From contig DBPK01000002.1 in the NCBI GenBank assembly GCA_002304835.1, forward strand, positions 1-64,000: a stretch of 64,000 bases of DNA. The letters run 5' to 3'. A program made the translations under genes and the position numbers. This DNA is from Firmicutes bacterium UBA1422. Lineage in GTDB: Bacteria > Bacillota > Clostridia > Peptostreptococcales > Anaerovoracaceae. This document shows positions 8,802-17,162 of this stretch, one piece after another (the stretch's first letter is position 1; each line of letters begins with the position of its first letter). The notes beneath the pieces are model-generated. The model saw only the letters and a list, made by a program, of their open reading frames with translations, was not told where the DNA came from and made no database searches.

Positions 8802-9469
8802 GGTTTTTCACCTCCTACGATCGCATCAACAAATATGCCCGAAGTCACAACGTTGTTCGGGTCGATGTCTCCTATCTCAACTATCTCGCAGGTCCCCACT
8901 ATAACATAGTCTGCCGCCGTAGCCATCATTGGATTGAAAGTTCTGGTGGTACCGTTATATTCTGTGTTTCCGAATTTGTCTGTAACAGAGCCCCGAAGAA
9001 GGGCAAAATCGGCCTTCAGTGGTTCCTCCAGCAAATAATCTTTTCCTCCCACATTTATTACCTGCTTGCCTTCGGCAACTATTGTTCCCACTCCTGTGGG
9101 AGTCAGAAAACCTCCAAGGCCTGCACCACAGGCTCTTATCCTTTCGGCCAGAGTTCCCTGGGGTACAAGGATGCATTCCAGCTTTTCCCCTGGATCTTCT
9201 GTGTTCATTCTTTGTGCCACTTCCGGATTCAGTCCCACATGGGATGCTATAAGAGTTTTTACCTGTCCGTTTGTGATAAGCTTTCCTACTCCCCTTCCCG
9301 GTACGCCCGCATCATTACATATGATGGTAAGATCCTTTGCGCCCTTTTCTACTAAAGCATCGATCAGGATCTCCGGAGTCCCGCAGGCCATAAAGCCGCC
9401 GACCATTATGGAGCTTCCGTCTTTGATACCGGCTATGGCTTCTTTTGCGGTCATGATTTTATTTTTCAT
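8789..9469 (-). CDS. atoD: Acetoacetate/butyrate CoA-transferase, alpha subunit
   Basis: A 226-residue class I CoA-transferase subunit A with the N-terminal glycine-rich motif SSIMVGGFMACGTPEIL (residues 19-35), the CoA-binding signature of the family. It pairs with the overlapping downstream beta subunit. The gene follows kamE by 14 bases with AAAGGAGAGG before ATG, so it belongs to the lysine operon. It is assigned to the terminal CoA-transfer step of lysine fermentation from this position; a free-standing copy would be called only a 3-oxoacid CoA-transferase subunit. Confidence 0.88.
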   Translation of the reverse strand: MKNKIMTAKEAIAGIKDGSSIMVGGFMACGTPEILIDALVEKGAKDLTIICNDAGVPGRGVGKLITNGQVKTLIASHVGLNPEVAQRMNTEDPGEKLECILVPQGTLAERIRACGAGLGGFLTPTGVGTIVAEGKQVINVGGKDYLLEEPLKADFALLRGSVTDKFGNTEYNGTTRTFNPMMATAADYVIVGTCEIVEIGDIDPNNVVTSGIFVDAIVGGEKPWQI

Positions 9470-9483
9470 AAACCTCTCCTTTC

Positions 9484-10251
9484 TTATGCTCTTCCTTTTT
9501 CAACGATTTCGTTAAGTATAAAAGATGCTACATGTTCGGCATAAGTGTGGGAACCGAAACCGGCATCATACCCCAGTTCCTGAGCCAGCTCATGGGATAT
9601 CCTGGGTCCGCCGCAGCAGAGTATGACCTTGTCTCTCATGCCTTCGGCCTCAAGAAGTTCGACCATGTTGGTCAGGTTTGTTATATGTATATCTTTCTGT
9701 GTGACTGTCTGGGAGATTATTATGGCATCCGCATTCACTTCTTTTGCCTTTTCAATAAGAACTTCATTGGGTACCTGGCTTCCGTAATTGTATGCTTCTA
9801 TCCCGTCAAATCTTTCCAGCCCGAAATGTCCGTGGAATCCCTTCATATTCATTATCGCATCTATTCCCACTGTATGTGCATCTGTTCCTGTGGATGCCCC
9901 TACGATGACCACATCTCTCTTTATTTTTTCTTTGATGAATTTTGCACATTCAAGCCTGTCCATTATTTCGACTTCAACTTTTGTTACCTTGATCTCTGTG
10001 TAGTCCACGGTGTGCCTGCACTTCCCGTAAACTATGAAGAATGTGTATCCGCCGCCCTGGTCTTTTGAGTATACGACGTTGGGTTCATCAAGACCCATTT
10101 TCTTTGCAAGTATTTTTGCTGCTTCACTTCCCTCTTCTCCGAAGGGCACCGGGAGAGTGAAGGCTGTTTCTGTCATTCCGTCATTCATTGTGTCCCCGTA
10201 GGGCTTGACTTTTTTCAGGTCGACCTGAGCTACTGCTGTTTTATCAGTCAT
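9484..10251 (-). CDS. kamE: Lysine 5,6-aminomutase, beta (B12-binding) subunit
   Basis: A 255-residue subunit of D-lysine 5,6-aminomutase, which moves the terminal amino group of beta-lysine to make 3,5-diaminohexanoate. The cobalamin motif DAHTVG is at residues 124-129 (histidine 126). Lysine 137 stands 11 residues further on, the same spacing as between the B12 histidine and PLP lysine of the characterised clostridial enzyme, so K137 is the likely PLP lysine. The gene's ATG shares a base with the TAA of kamD, which implies translational coupling, and GGGAGG precedes it. Confidence 0.95.
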   Translation of the reverse strand: MTDKTAVAQVDLKKVKPYGDTMNDGMTETAFTLPVPFGEEGSEAAKILAKKMGLDEPNVVYSKDQGGGYTFFIVYGKCRHTVDYTEIKVTKVEVEIMDRLECAKFIKEKIKRDVVIVGASTGTDAHTVGIDAIMNMKGFHGHFGLERFDGIEAYNYGSQVPNEVLIEKAKEVNADAIIISQTVTQKDIHITNLTNMVELLEAEGMRDKVILCCGGPRISHELAQELGYDAGFGSHTYAEHVASFILNEIVEKGRA

Positions 10252-11807
10252 TATTTTTCACCTCCCAGCATTATAGTAATAAACGGATTGAAATATTTTT
10301 CGTCTTTGAGGCACACTCCCTGAAGTCCTTTGCCTCCGTCACGGGGTCTCTTGACTCCTCCGAATTTTCCCTTTTCAAGGGTTGTGAAAAGACCATCCTT
10401 TTCTATTTCATGAAGGAGCTCATCCGCTTCCTTAAGGACTTTCTGAGCTCTCTGCTGCATTATACCGTTTTCTTTGAATTCCACTTCATTGCCGATATCT
10501 CTGGCATTGTTGAATATATATGAAGCGTTTTCTATGGAAAGATATCTGTCATGCATGTGAGGTGTATGTATGGCTTCAGTGGGCATTCCCAGAAGTTGCA
10601 GGGACTGTCCCGACCATACGGCAACCATATTGAAAAGAGCATCCTGGATATGTCCCTTGAATATATTGCCCGTCATGAATTTTGTGGGCGGCATATATTT
10701 GAGGGGTGCCTTGGGGAATATCTCCCTTGCCATGACCGCCTGGGCTAGTTCATAAAGAAATCCGTTTTCGATATCCGGATCCATTTCGAAAGCATGTCCC
10801 AGACCCATCTGTTCTTCGGGTATGTTTGCCAATACTGCAAACTGTTCGTTGATCAGCTGGGAAGCCAGTACTGTATGGGCGGCTTCATATGCGTCATCAG
10901 TGGTAAGATAATTGTCTTCTCCCGAGTTGAACATGGTACCGCAGTATCCTATTATTACCCTGGAGAAGTACTGGTCTATAAGGGTCCTCTGCATGTTTAT
11001 GTCTCTGAAAAGTATTCCGTAAAGAGCGTCATTGAGCATTACATCCAGTCTTTCAAGAGCTCCCATGGCAGCGATCTCGGCCATGCACATGCCGGAAGAA
11101 TAATTACAGAGCCTTATATATTTGCCCACTTCTTCTCCCACTTCATCAAGGGCTTTTCTCATTATCCTGAAGTTCTCCTGGGTGGCGTAGGTGCCGCCGA
11201 AACCTTCTGTCGTCGGTCCGTAGGGCACGTAGTCCAAAAGGCTCTGGGCAGTTGTCCTTATAACGGCAACTATGTCTGCTCCCTGTCTTACTGCCGCCTT
11301 GGCCTGCACCACATCCTCATATATGTTACCCGTTGCAACTATAACATAAAGGTATGGGGTCCTCCCCTCACCTATGGTGTCCAGATATTCTTCTCTCTTC
11401 GCTGTCTGAGCTTTTATTTTGTCGAGGGAATCTTTTACATAGGGCATGATTTTCTCTTTTGCTTCTTTGATGCCGGCCGCCGGAAGCTCTGTTATCTTCA
11501 GTTCTCCCGCAGACATCTTTTCTGCTATCTCCTGAGGATCCAGTCCGGTCTGGATCATGGCATTTCCCATCCAGTAAGCTGCACCTCTTGGCAGCCCTCC
11601 TGCTTCAAGTATCTGATCGATAACGATGTTTGGAAGGGGTGTTTCTACATCATCTACCCCGTCTACGCCCAAAAGTCTCACCACAGTTCTTTCTGTGCTT
11701 ACAGTTGTATGCACATCGATGAATTCCTGCATGCTGTGAGCGATCCTTGAAGCACAGGAACGTGCGCTGTCGATTACTTTCGGGTCCAGATTCAGTTTGC
11801 TTTTCAT
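10251..11807 (-). CDS. kamD: Lysine 5,6-aminomutase, alpha subunit
   Basis: The 518-residue large subunit of the adenosylcobalamin- and PLP-dependent lysine 5,6-aminomutase, at normal family length. It supplies the TIM-barrel active site that closes over the cofactors carried by KamE. The protein is collinear with the family from SARSCASRIAHSMQEFIDVHTT at the N-terminus to the end; long stretches such as DALYGILFRDINMQRTLIDQ are typical. Its ATG overlaps the kamC stop by four bases and it abuts kamE. No sign of truncation or frameshift. Confidence 0.95.
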   Translation of the reverse strand: MKSKLNLDPKVIDSARSCASRIAHSMQEFIDVHTTVSTERTVVRLLGVDGVDDVETPLPNIVIDQILEAGGLPRGAAYWMGNAMIQTGLDPQEIAEKMSAGELKITELPAAGIKEAKEKIMPYVKDSLDKIKAQTAKREEYLDTIGEGRTPYLYVIVATGNIYEDVVQAKAAVRQGADIVAVIRTTAQSLLDYVPYGPTTEGFGGTYATQENFRIMRKALDEVGEEVGKYIRLCNYSSGMCMAEIAAMGALERLDVMLNDALYGILFRDINMQRTLIDQYFSRVIIGYCGTMFNSGEDNYLTTDDAYEAAHTVLASQLINEQFAVLANIPEEQMGLGHAFEMDPDIENGFLYELAQAVMAREIFPKAPLKYMPPTKFMTGNIFKGHIQDALFNMVAVWSGQSLQLLGMPTEAIHTPHMHDRYLSIENASYIFNNARDIGNEVEFKENGIMQQRAQKVLKEADELLHEIEKDGLFTTLEKGKFGGVKRPRDGGKGLQGVCLKDEKYFNPFITIMLGGEK

Positions 11808-13450
11808 ACTTTTTCTCCTTTTAAGTATTTTTTTGCATTTTCTATTATTTCATTTTCGATACCCAGCATTTTCGCTATATTGATAGCATCTTTGGGTATC
11901 GTTTTACCTTCTTTTGCCGGTGACAGTCTGTAATCCATATACTTTCCGATTATGCCTATCCGCTCTTTGCGGTTTGCATATCGAAGTTCCCGGTCCAGTT
12001 TAGTAAAGTCTGCATTTGCCAGGCCTGTGACTTGCATATTCTTGACTTTGCCGCCGCCTTCTCCCACATCGAAATGGGTGGTTATTACAGATATATAAGG
12101 CCCTTCCTTCAAAAAATCTATTACGCTTTTTGTAAGGGCCAGTCCTTCAGCGGGATTTGTCCCACTGGCTATCTCATCCACCATGATAAGGGATCTTTCT
12201 GTGCAGTGGTCAAATATCTCCTTCAGCTCTTCCATTTCCGATCCGAAACTTGAAAGGCCTCTTTCCAGAGACTGACTGTCTCCCATGAGCATCTGCATAA
12301 AATTCGAAAGACCGATCTTGGCACTTTTACATGGTACGAAATAACCGTATTGGGCCAGCAGCACCGTGAGTCCTATCATTTTAAGGGAAACCGTTTTCCC
12401 TCCCATGTTGGCTCCGGTTATGCATGTCACGCCCAAATCAAGACTTATGCTTACAGGCATATACTCCTTGTCCTTGGAATCAAGTATTTCTTCGGCCTGA
12501 AGCTGCCTGCCGTCTTTTATGTATACCGCATAATCTTTTATTATTTCCGGCTTCACGCATGTATGTCTTATGGCATAAAGGGCTTTTGCCAGTGTCAGAT
12601 CAAAAGATCCGATACGCATGCAGTTTTCTCTTATTTCCTTTTGAAATGCCCATACTCTTTTGGAAAGCTTCTCTCTTATTTTCTCTTCTTCCTCTTCTAT
12701 CTTAAAAGCGAGCATTTCTGTTTTTTCGATGGTTTCTATTTCTTTTTCTGTTCTCACCAGCTGGAATGTCACAGACATTATATCCTGACAGGATCTTTCC
12801 AGTTCGGGGGCCGTCTCGAATGTTTTGATGGCCTCTTCATCAGACTTTGAAACCACACAGTCAAATTTGGGAGTCAGCATTATGCCCTTTTCTCTGTGAA
12901 GCTTTTCCCTTCTTTCCTTCTGACTTTTTCTGACCCCTGTTTCCAGCATCCTTTTTTCATTGCGCAGGTCTGCCAGTTTTTTCGAAAATTCCTCATAAAT
13001 ATAAAATGTATTTAATCTGTCTCCTCTGGGGTCCAGTTCATCCAGAAGGACTCTTATATCGCTTAAAACAAATTCGTCGGGGATTTTTTTGCCCTGTTTT
13101 TCAAAAAGAGAAGACAGCTGCTCCATTTTTAGGAGCAGGCACTTCATCTCGAAGATCTCCACCACGGTCAGTATGCTGCTTTTGCTGCGTTCGACTGTAA
13201 ACTCCACATCCTTCATATCCATAAATATGTCGGATATCTTTGATATGTATTTTTCATCTTCACGGGCAATATCAAAGAGACTCCCGATCCTGTCAAGTTC
13301 TCTTCGCAAGGAAGCTTCTTCTCCAGGGAAAAAAGGCTTCTGTTCTTTCAGCCTTTTTATGCCGAAGGGAGTCTGCGGCCCCATTTCATTCATGACATGG
13401 TCAAAGCCTGTATTTGTTCTGGTTTTTACATTTGCCAGTCTTTTTATCAC
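11804..13450 (-). CDS. kamC: MutS-like ATPase KamC, aminomutase reactivase subunit
   Basis: A 548-residue protein carrying the lever and ATPase parts of MutS but no mismatch-recognition domain. Walker A is GANMGGKT (about residue 345), Walker B is SLIMVDE, followed by SGTNP and the ITTHFD switch. Long coiled coil fills the middle. KamC homologues occur only in lysine-fermentation loci and are annotated with KamB as a reactivase of B12-inactivated lysine 5,6-aminomutase. The start codon is GTG, preceded by GGAGGATAAAA. It overlaps kamD by four bases. DNA repair is unlikely given the missing domains and the operon. Confidence 0.88.
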   Translation of the reverse strand: MIKRLANVKTRTNTGFDHVMNEMGPQTPFGIKRLKEQKPFFPGEEASLRRELDRIGSLFDIAREDEKYISKISDIFMDMKDVEFTVERSKSSILTVVEIFEMKCLLLKMEQLSSLFEKQGKKIPDEFVLSDIRVLLDELDPRGDRLNTFYIYEEFSKKLADLRNEKRMLETGVRKSQKERREKLHREKGIMLTPKFDCVVSKSDEEAIKTFETAPELERSCQDIMSVTFQLVRTEKEIETIEKTEMLAFKIEEEEEKIREKLSKRVWAFQKEIRENCMRIGSFDLTLAKALYAIRHTCVKPEIIKDYAVYIKDGRQLQAEEILDSKDKEYMPVSISLDLGVTCITGANMGGKTVSLKMIGLTVLLAQYGYFVPCKSAKIGLSNFMQMLMGDSQSLERGLSSFGSEMEELKEIFDHCTERSLIMVDEIASGTNPAEGLALTKSVIDFLKEGPYISVITTHFDVGEGGGKVKNMQVTGLANADFTKLDRELRYANRKERIGIIGKYMDYRLSPAKEGKTIPKDAINIAKMLGIENEIIENAKKYLKGEKV

Positions 13451-13482
13451 TTTTATCCTCCGGGCCTCAATGATATCCTGTT

Positions 13483-14493
13483 TTAAAGCCTTACATCGAT
13501 AACCGGTATTTCAGGCAGAGCCTTGCTGACGGCTTCCCTCAGATCTTCATGTCCGAAAGAATATCCCGCCGGCGAAACGGGGTTCACAGTCACGGCTGCC
13601 ACCTTTATGTTCTCCAGCACCGATACTTTTGTTCCCTTTTTTATCAGCTGATGCCAGCTTACGGCATCAAAAAATATTTTCATAGGATCTTTTAGTACAA
13701 AATGGGTTTTTTTCAGTTCCGCATTTCCCATGTCTGAGATCACGCTTTTTGTGAAAGCTCCCGGCATATATATATATTCCGTTTCATCGCTCATTTCCTG
13801 CTGAAGGAATTTCCCGCTGCCCAGCCCTGTGGCAAGATTTAGTGTTTTTGCCCGGCCATCTGCTATAAGGGTTATTTTGTCCCGGTTTTCTTCTATCAGC
13901 TTTCTTGTCCTTTGGTGGGAAAGTCGCGGCAGTGAGCATATGCTCACCACATAAACCGTTTCCTGAACGACTTTTTTCATGTTTCTTGAAAGCACCGCTC
14001 CCGTGGCCAGGATCACCGCATCGGATGCGTCGGGAGCCGCGATGGATCTTCTGTCTACGGCTCCGTCGATCATTATCATTTCCGCACCCAGCGCTTTCAT
14101 TTCACTGCACATCTTTTTCTGATCTGCCGTGGCCACCGGACCTGCTATCTGCACATATCCGCTTTCTGCCACACGGCACAGCATAAGCCGGCCCAAAGAT
14201 GTGCGGTAATTGGTCATTCGCAGTATCTCAAGGCCTGCTTCCGCCAGATCATAAAGTCCCTTGGGGACTGAAACGATGGTGCCCTGTTCAAGATAGACCC
14301 GGGGTTTTTCCGTTCCTGTCACCAGATCCGTGCTTTCTCCGTCCCGTCCTGTGGATGTCACGCCCAGACACATTCCCTCATCCATTGCTTCTTCAAGTAT
14401 ATAGTTGAGTGCCGTTGTCTTGCCTGCATTCTTTGCCATCCCTATGATGGAGACCACACTGTATTTATTTTTCAGCTGATTGAGAAGTCCCAT
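13483..14493 (-). CDS. kamB: P-loop protein KamB, aminomutase reactivase subunit
   Basis: A 336-residue cytoplasmic protein with an N-terminal P-loop GMAKNAGKTT (residues 18-27) and no recognisable catalytic domain beyond it. The equivalent gene between kamA and kamC in other lysine fermenters is called kamB and is thought to help KamC reactivate lysine 5,6-aminomutase. A conserved DGAVDRRSIAAP block follows in the middle. It lies 12 bases downstream of kamA and 32 bases upstream of kamC. The assignment rests on position and overall match; the biochemical role is poorly documented. Confidence 0.8.
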   Translation of the reverse strand: MGLLNQLKNKYSVVSIIGMAKNAGKTTALNYILEEAMDEGMCLGVTSTGRDGESTDLVTGTEKPRVYLEQGTIVSVPKGLYDLAEAGLEILRMTNYRTSLGRLMLCRVAESGYVQIAGPVATADQKKMCSEMKALGAEMIMIDGAVDRRSIAAPDASDAVILATGAVLSRNMKKVVQETVYVVSICSLPRLSHQRTRKLIEENRDKITLIADGRAKTLNLATGLGSGKFLQQEMSDETEYIYMPGAFTKSVISDMGNAELKKTHFVLKDPMKIFFDAVSWHQLIKKGTKVSVLENIKVAAVTVNPVSPAGYSFGHEDLREAVSKALPEIPVIDVRL

Positions 14494-14505
14494 ATATATG
14501 AGATC

Positions 14506-15765
14506 CTATTTCTTATTACGTTCGTGTCTTTGAAGTCCCTGAGGTTCCATGGACATTCTCTCGCCCTGAGCCAGTCCTGCAACTCCTTCATAATGATACT
14601 CTTTTTTGCCTGTGCAGTAATCACATGTGCATTTCATTTCTTCATGATGCTTGGGCTCTGTATAAGTGGTTATTACGCCCTCATAGTTTCTGAGTATCAC
14701 CTTGTCCGGTGTCTGGGAGATAACATACTGAGGCATAACAGGAGTTTTTCCGCCGCCTCCCGGAGCATCCACTACAAATGTGGGAACTGCATATCCGGAT
14801 GTGTGTCCTCTTAATCCTTCGATTATTTCTATACCCTTTGATACGGGCGTCCTGAAATGTCCGATCCCCATAGAAAGGTCACACTGATAAATGTAATAGG
14901 GTCTTACTCTGTTCATTACCAGTTTGTGTACAAGGTCTCTCATGATATGCGGGCAGTCATTCACGCCTCGGAGGAGTACCGACTGATTTCCCAGGGGTAT
15001 GCCTGCATCGGCCAGTTTCCTGCATGCTTCCGCAGCATCAGCTGTCACTTCCTTGGGATGATTGAAATGAGTGTTTAACCATATGGGATGATATTTCTTG
15101 AGCATGTTCACCAGATCATCTGTTATCCTCATGGGCATTACCACAGGAGTCCTTGAACCCAGTCTTACTATTTCCACATGGTCTATCTTTCTCAGCTCTT
15201 TGATTATGTATTCCAAAGTGTCATCTGAAACACAAAGGCAGTCTCCTCCGGAAAGGAGGACGTCTCTTACCTGGGGGGTCCTTCTGATATAATCGATACA
15301 TGCATTTATGTCTTCCATGCCTCTTTCACCGTCTTTTTCGCCGGCCAGTCTTCTTCTTGTGCAGTGACGGCAGTACATGGAACACTGGTCCGTTATGAGG
15401 AACAGTACTCTGTCCGGATATCTGTGGGTCAGTCCCGGAGCCGGAGAGTCTTCATCTTCGTGCAGAGGATCTGCCATGTCAGCCTCGTCATGATGCATCT
15501 CTGCCATAACAGGTACAGCCTGCATCCTTACCGGGCATCTGGGATCGTCCGGATCCATCAAAGATGAGTAGTAGGGTGTTATGCCTACCCTGAAACCGTC
15601 CATGACCTTGCTGATGTCTTCTTTTTCCTGATCTGTCAGGTTCACCACTTGTTCGATCTGTTCGATGGTGGTCAGTCTGTTTGCTATCTGCCAGTGCCAG
15701 TCATTCCACTGTTCATCGGTTACATTTTTGAAAAGTGGTATGTCTTTCCATTTTCTTGTTGCCAT
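14506..15765 (-). CDS. kamA: Lysine 2,3-aminomutase (radical SAM)
   Basis: A 419-residue radical SAM, PLP-dependent enzyme that converts L-lysine to L-beta-lysine, the first step of the pathway. The [4Fe-4S] motif is CSMYCRHC near residues 131-138, followed by TRRRLAG. The C-terminal half contains the PLP region (VVDAPGGGGKTP), and a zinc-type motif CTCDYC lies near the end. Length is normal for clostridial KamA. The ribosome site GGAGA precedes ATG. A 146-base A-rich leader with an internal duplication separates it from kdd. Confidence 0.95.
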   Translation of the reverse strand: MATRKWKDIPLFKNVTDEQWNDWHWQIANRLTTIEQIEQVVNLTDQEKEDISKVMDGFRVGITPYYSSLMDPDDPRCPVRMQAVPVMAEMHHDEADMADPLHEDEDSPAPGLTHRYPDRVLFLITDQCSMYCRHCTRRRLAGEKDGERGMEDINACIDYIRRTPQVRDVLLSGGDCLCVSDDTLEYIIKELRKIDHVEIVRLGSRTPVVMPMRITDDLVNMLKKYHPIWLNTHFNHPKEVTADAAEACRKLADAGIPLGNQSVLLRGVNDCPHIMRDLVHKLVMNRVRPYYIYQCDLSMGIGHFRTPVSKGIEIIEGLRGHTSGYAVPTFVVDAPGGGGKTPVMPQYVISQTPDKVILRNYEGVITTYTEPKHHEEMKCTCDYCTGKKEYHYEGVAGLAQGERMSMEPQGLQRHERNKK

Positions 15766-15812
15766 TTTATTTCTCCTTTTTTGTTCTGATTTGGCTTTTT
15801 TGTTTCGTTACT

Positions 15813-15912
15813 ATTATTTTGTTTCCGTTTTGTTTTTATGGCTATTTTTGTTCGGTTCCTGTTGTTTTGTTTCGGCTTTGTTTTTATGGCTATTTTGTTT
15901 TTGCTTGGTTCT
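15813..15912 (-). repeat. A-rich duplicated leader upstream of kamA
   Basis: Two imperfect copies of about 50 bases lie in tandem, each containing the plus-strand string TTTTTATGGCTATTTT, which in kamA mRNA reads as an A-rich, C-poor leader with almost no potential to fold. The rest of the operon has gaps of at most about 30 bases. The segment could favour ribosome loading on kamA, act as a processing site, or be a chance slippage duplication. Confidence 0.55.
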
Positions 15913-16946
15913 TATGCATAAAGTTTCTGGAACATTTCTCTCAAAGGTTTGCTTTCTCTCAGGTCTTCCAGGGTCACATCCGCATGTCCCTTGCAGTAGC
16001 CGTTGCCTACTATCATGGTAACATCTTTTCCTACTCCCTCTGCTCCCAGAGCAGCCTTTGTGAAACTGGTGGCCATGGAGAAGAAGTAAACTACTCCGTC
16101 ATCCTTACAGGCAAGTATGGATCCCATTTCAGTGTTTTCAATGTTTACAACGTTTATTACCACATCCGCCAGCTTTCCGTCTGTAAGTTCCATTATCTTT
16201 TCGTAAATGCCGACAGCATCCGTTGCATCAGATGCAAAATACTCGTCAGCCAGATCCAGGCTCTTTGCCCTGTCAAGGGACTTCTGTGAATGGGCCGCAC
16301 AAATTACCTTGCCATTTGGACCCGCCTGTTTCTTTGCTTCATAAAGACAAAGCATACCTGACTTGCCGCCTCCGCCGATTACAAGTACTGTATCTCCCTC
16401 GTGTACCAGCTTTCTGGTCTGAGCCGGTGCTCCCGCCACGTCCAGTGCGGAAAGTGCCAGTCCTTCGGGCATATCATCGGGAAGTTTTGCGTATATACCG
16501 CTCTGGAAAAGTATTGCCTGTCCCTTTATATCCACCTGATCTATTTCAGGTCTTACTTCGTATATCTCCTCGATCACCAGTGGTGTCAGGGAAAGAGATA
16601 CCAGCGTTGCTATTTTATCGCCGGGTTTTATATCTCCCACATAATTTTCGCCTGTCTCTTTTACTGTTCCGATCAACATCCCGCCGGAACCTGTCCAAGG
16701 ATTCTTGTGTTTGCCTGCTTTATCAACGATGGCCTTCATGGTCTTTTTGATCTCTTCGATATCGCCGTTGGCTCTTCTTTCGATCTCGGTAAATGAAGCA
16801 GAATCGATATTCAGTGTCTGTACATCGATCAGAACTTCGTTGTCATAGATCTCCATATCGTTATCTATAACATCTGCCGGCTGCGGCAGTACTCCCTTCG
16901 GGGAAATAACTCTGTGTGTTCCGTATGGGCTACCTTTTTTCTGCAT
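15912..16946 (-). CDS. kdd: L-erythro-3,5-diaminohexanoate dehydrogenase
   Basis: A 344-residue NAD(P)-dependent dehydrogenase that oxidatively deaminates 3,5-diaminohexanoate to 3-keto-5-aminohexanoate. The nucleotide-binding loop is VLVIGGGGKSGM (residues 187-198). The start at 16946 is set by AAGGAGGA before ATG; upstream in-frame codons run through the promoter region and are excluded. It is the first gene of the lysine operon, about 56 bases downstream of the predicted start of the sigma-54 transcript. The neighbouring regulator carries a degenerate copy of this whole protein. Confidence 0.93.
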   Translation of the reverse strand: MQKKGSPYGTHRVISPKGVLPQPADVIDNDMEIYDNEVLIDVQTLNIDSASFTEIERRANGDIEEIKKTMKAIVDKAGKHKNPWTGSGGMLIGTVKETGENYVGDIKPGDKIATLVSLSLTPLVIEEIYEVRPEIDQVDIKGQAILFQSGIYAKLPDDMPEGLALSALDVAGAPAQTRKLVHEGDTVLVIGGGGKSGMLCLYEAKKQAGPNGKVICAAHSQKSLDRAKSLDLADEYFASDATDAVGIYEKIMELTDGKLADVVINVVNIENTEMGSILACKDDGVVYFFSMATSFTKAALGAEGVGKDVTMIVGNGYCKGHADVTLEDLRESKPLREMFQKLYA

Positions 16947-17012
16947 TTTTTTATCCTCCTTCTGTCCGGTCTGATGCCGGTTTATTAACAATTTACAGTT
17001 ACTTAATAATAT

Positions 17013-17028
17013 AGCAAAGAACGTGCCA
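17013..17028 (-). promoter_or_regulatory. Sigma-54 (-24/-12) promoter of the lysine operon
   Basis: On the minus strand the sequence is TGGCACG-TTCT-TTGCT, a full match to the sigma-54 consensus TGGCACG-N4-TTGCW with correct GG and GC positions. Transcription should start near 17002, giving a leader of about 56 bases before kdd. Such promoters need an ATP-driven activator; one is encoded immediately upstream. Confidence 0.92.
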
Positions 17029-17123
17029 TATAAGACACGTTCAAAAAAATGTGATTTTTCATTGGATTTCAGCGATCCTGTGCTTTGCAGGAAGTTTTTA
17101 TACAAGGCTTTTGAAGCATTGTG

Positions 17124-17149
17124 TGTTCACATGCTTTGTGTGATGAACA
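17124..17149. promoter_or_regulatory. Putative enhancer (UAS) for the sigma-54 activator
   Basis: Inverted half-sites TGTTCA (17124-17129) and TGAACA (17144-17149) lie about 120-145 bases upstream of the predicted kdd transcript start, the usual distance for an enhancer. The related half-site GTTCAC/GTGAAA also appears near the regulator's own promoter (GTGAAAGTTCAC at 19337-19348). Binding is inferred from position and symmetry only. Confidence 0.5.
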
Positions 17150-17162
17150 TTTATCGGTTCAA

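Noticed and set aside
10794..11750. Long plus-strand open frame of 318 codons opposite kamD
   Set aside because: It lies wholly inside kamD on the other strand, has no ribosome site or known domain, and its composition follows the reverse complement of the real gene.
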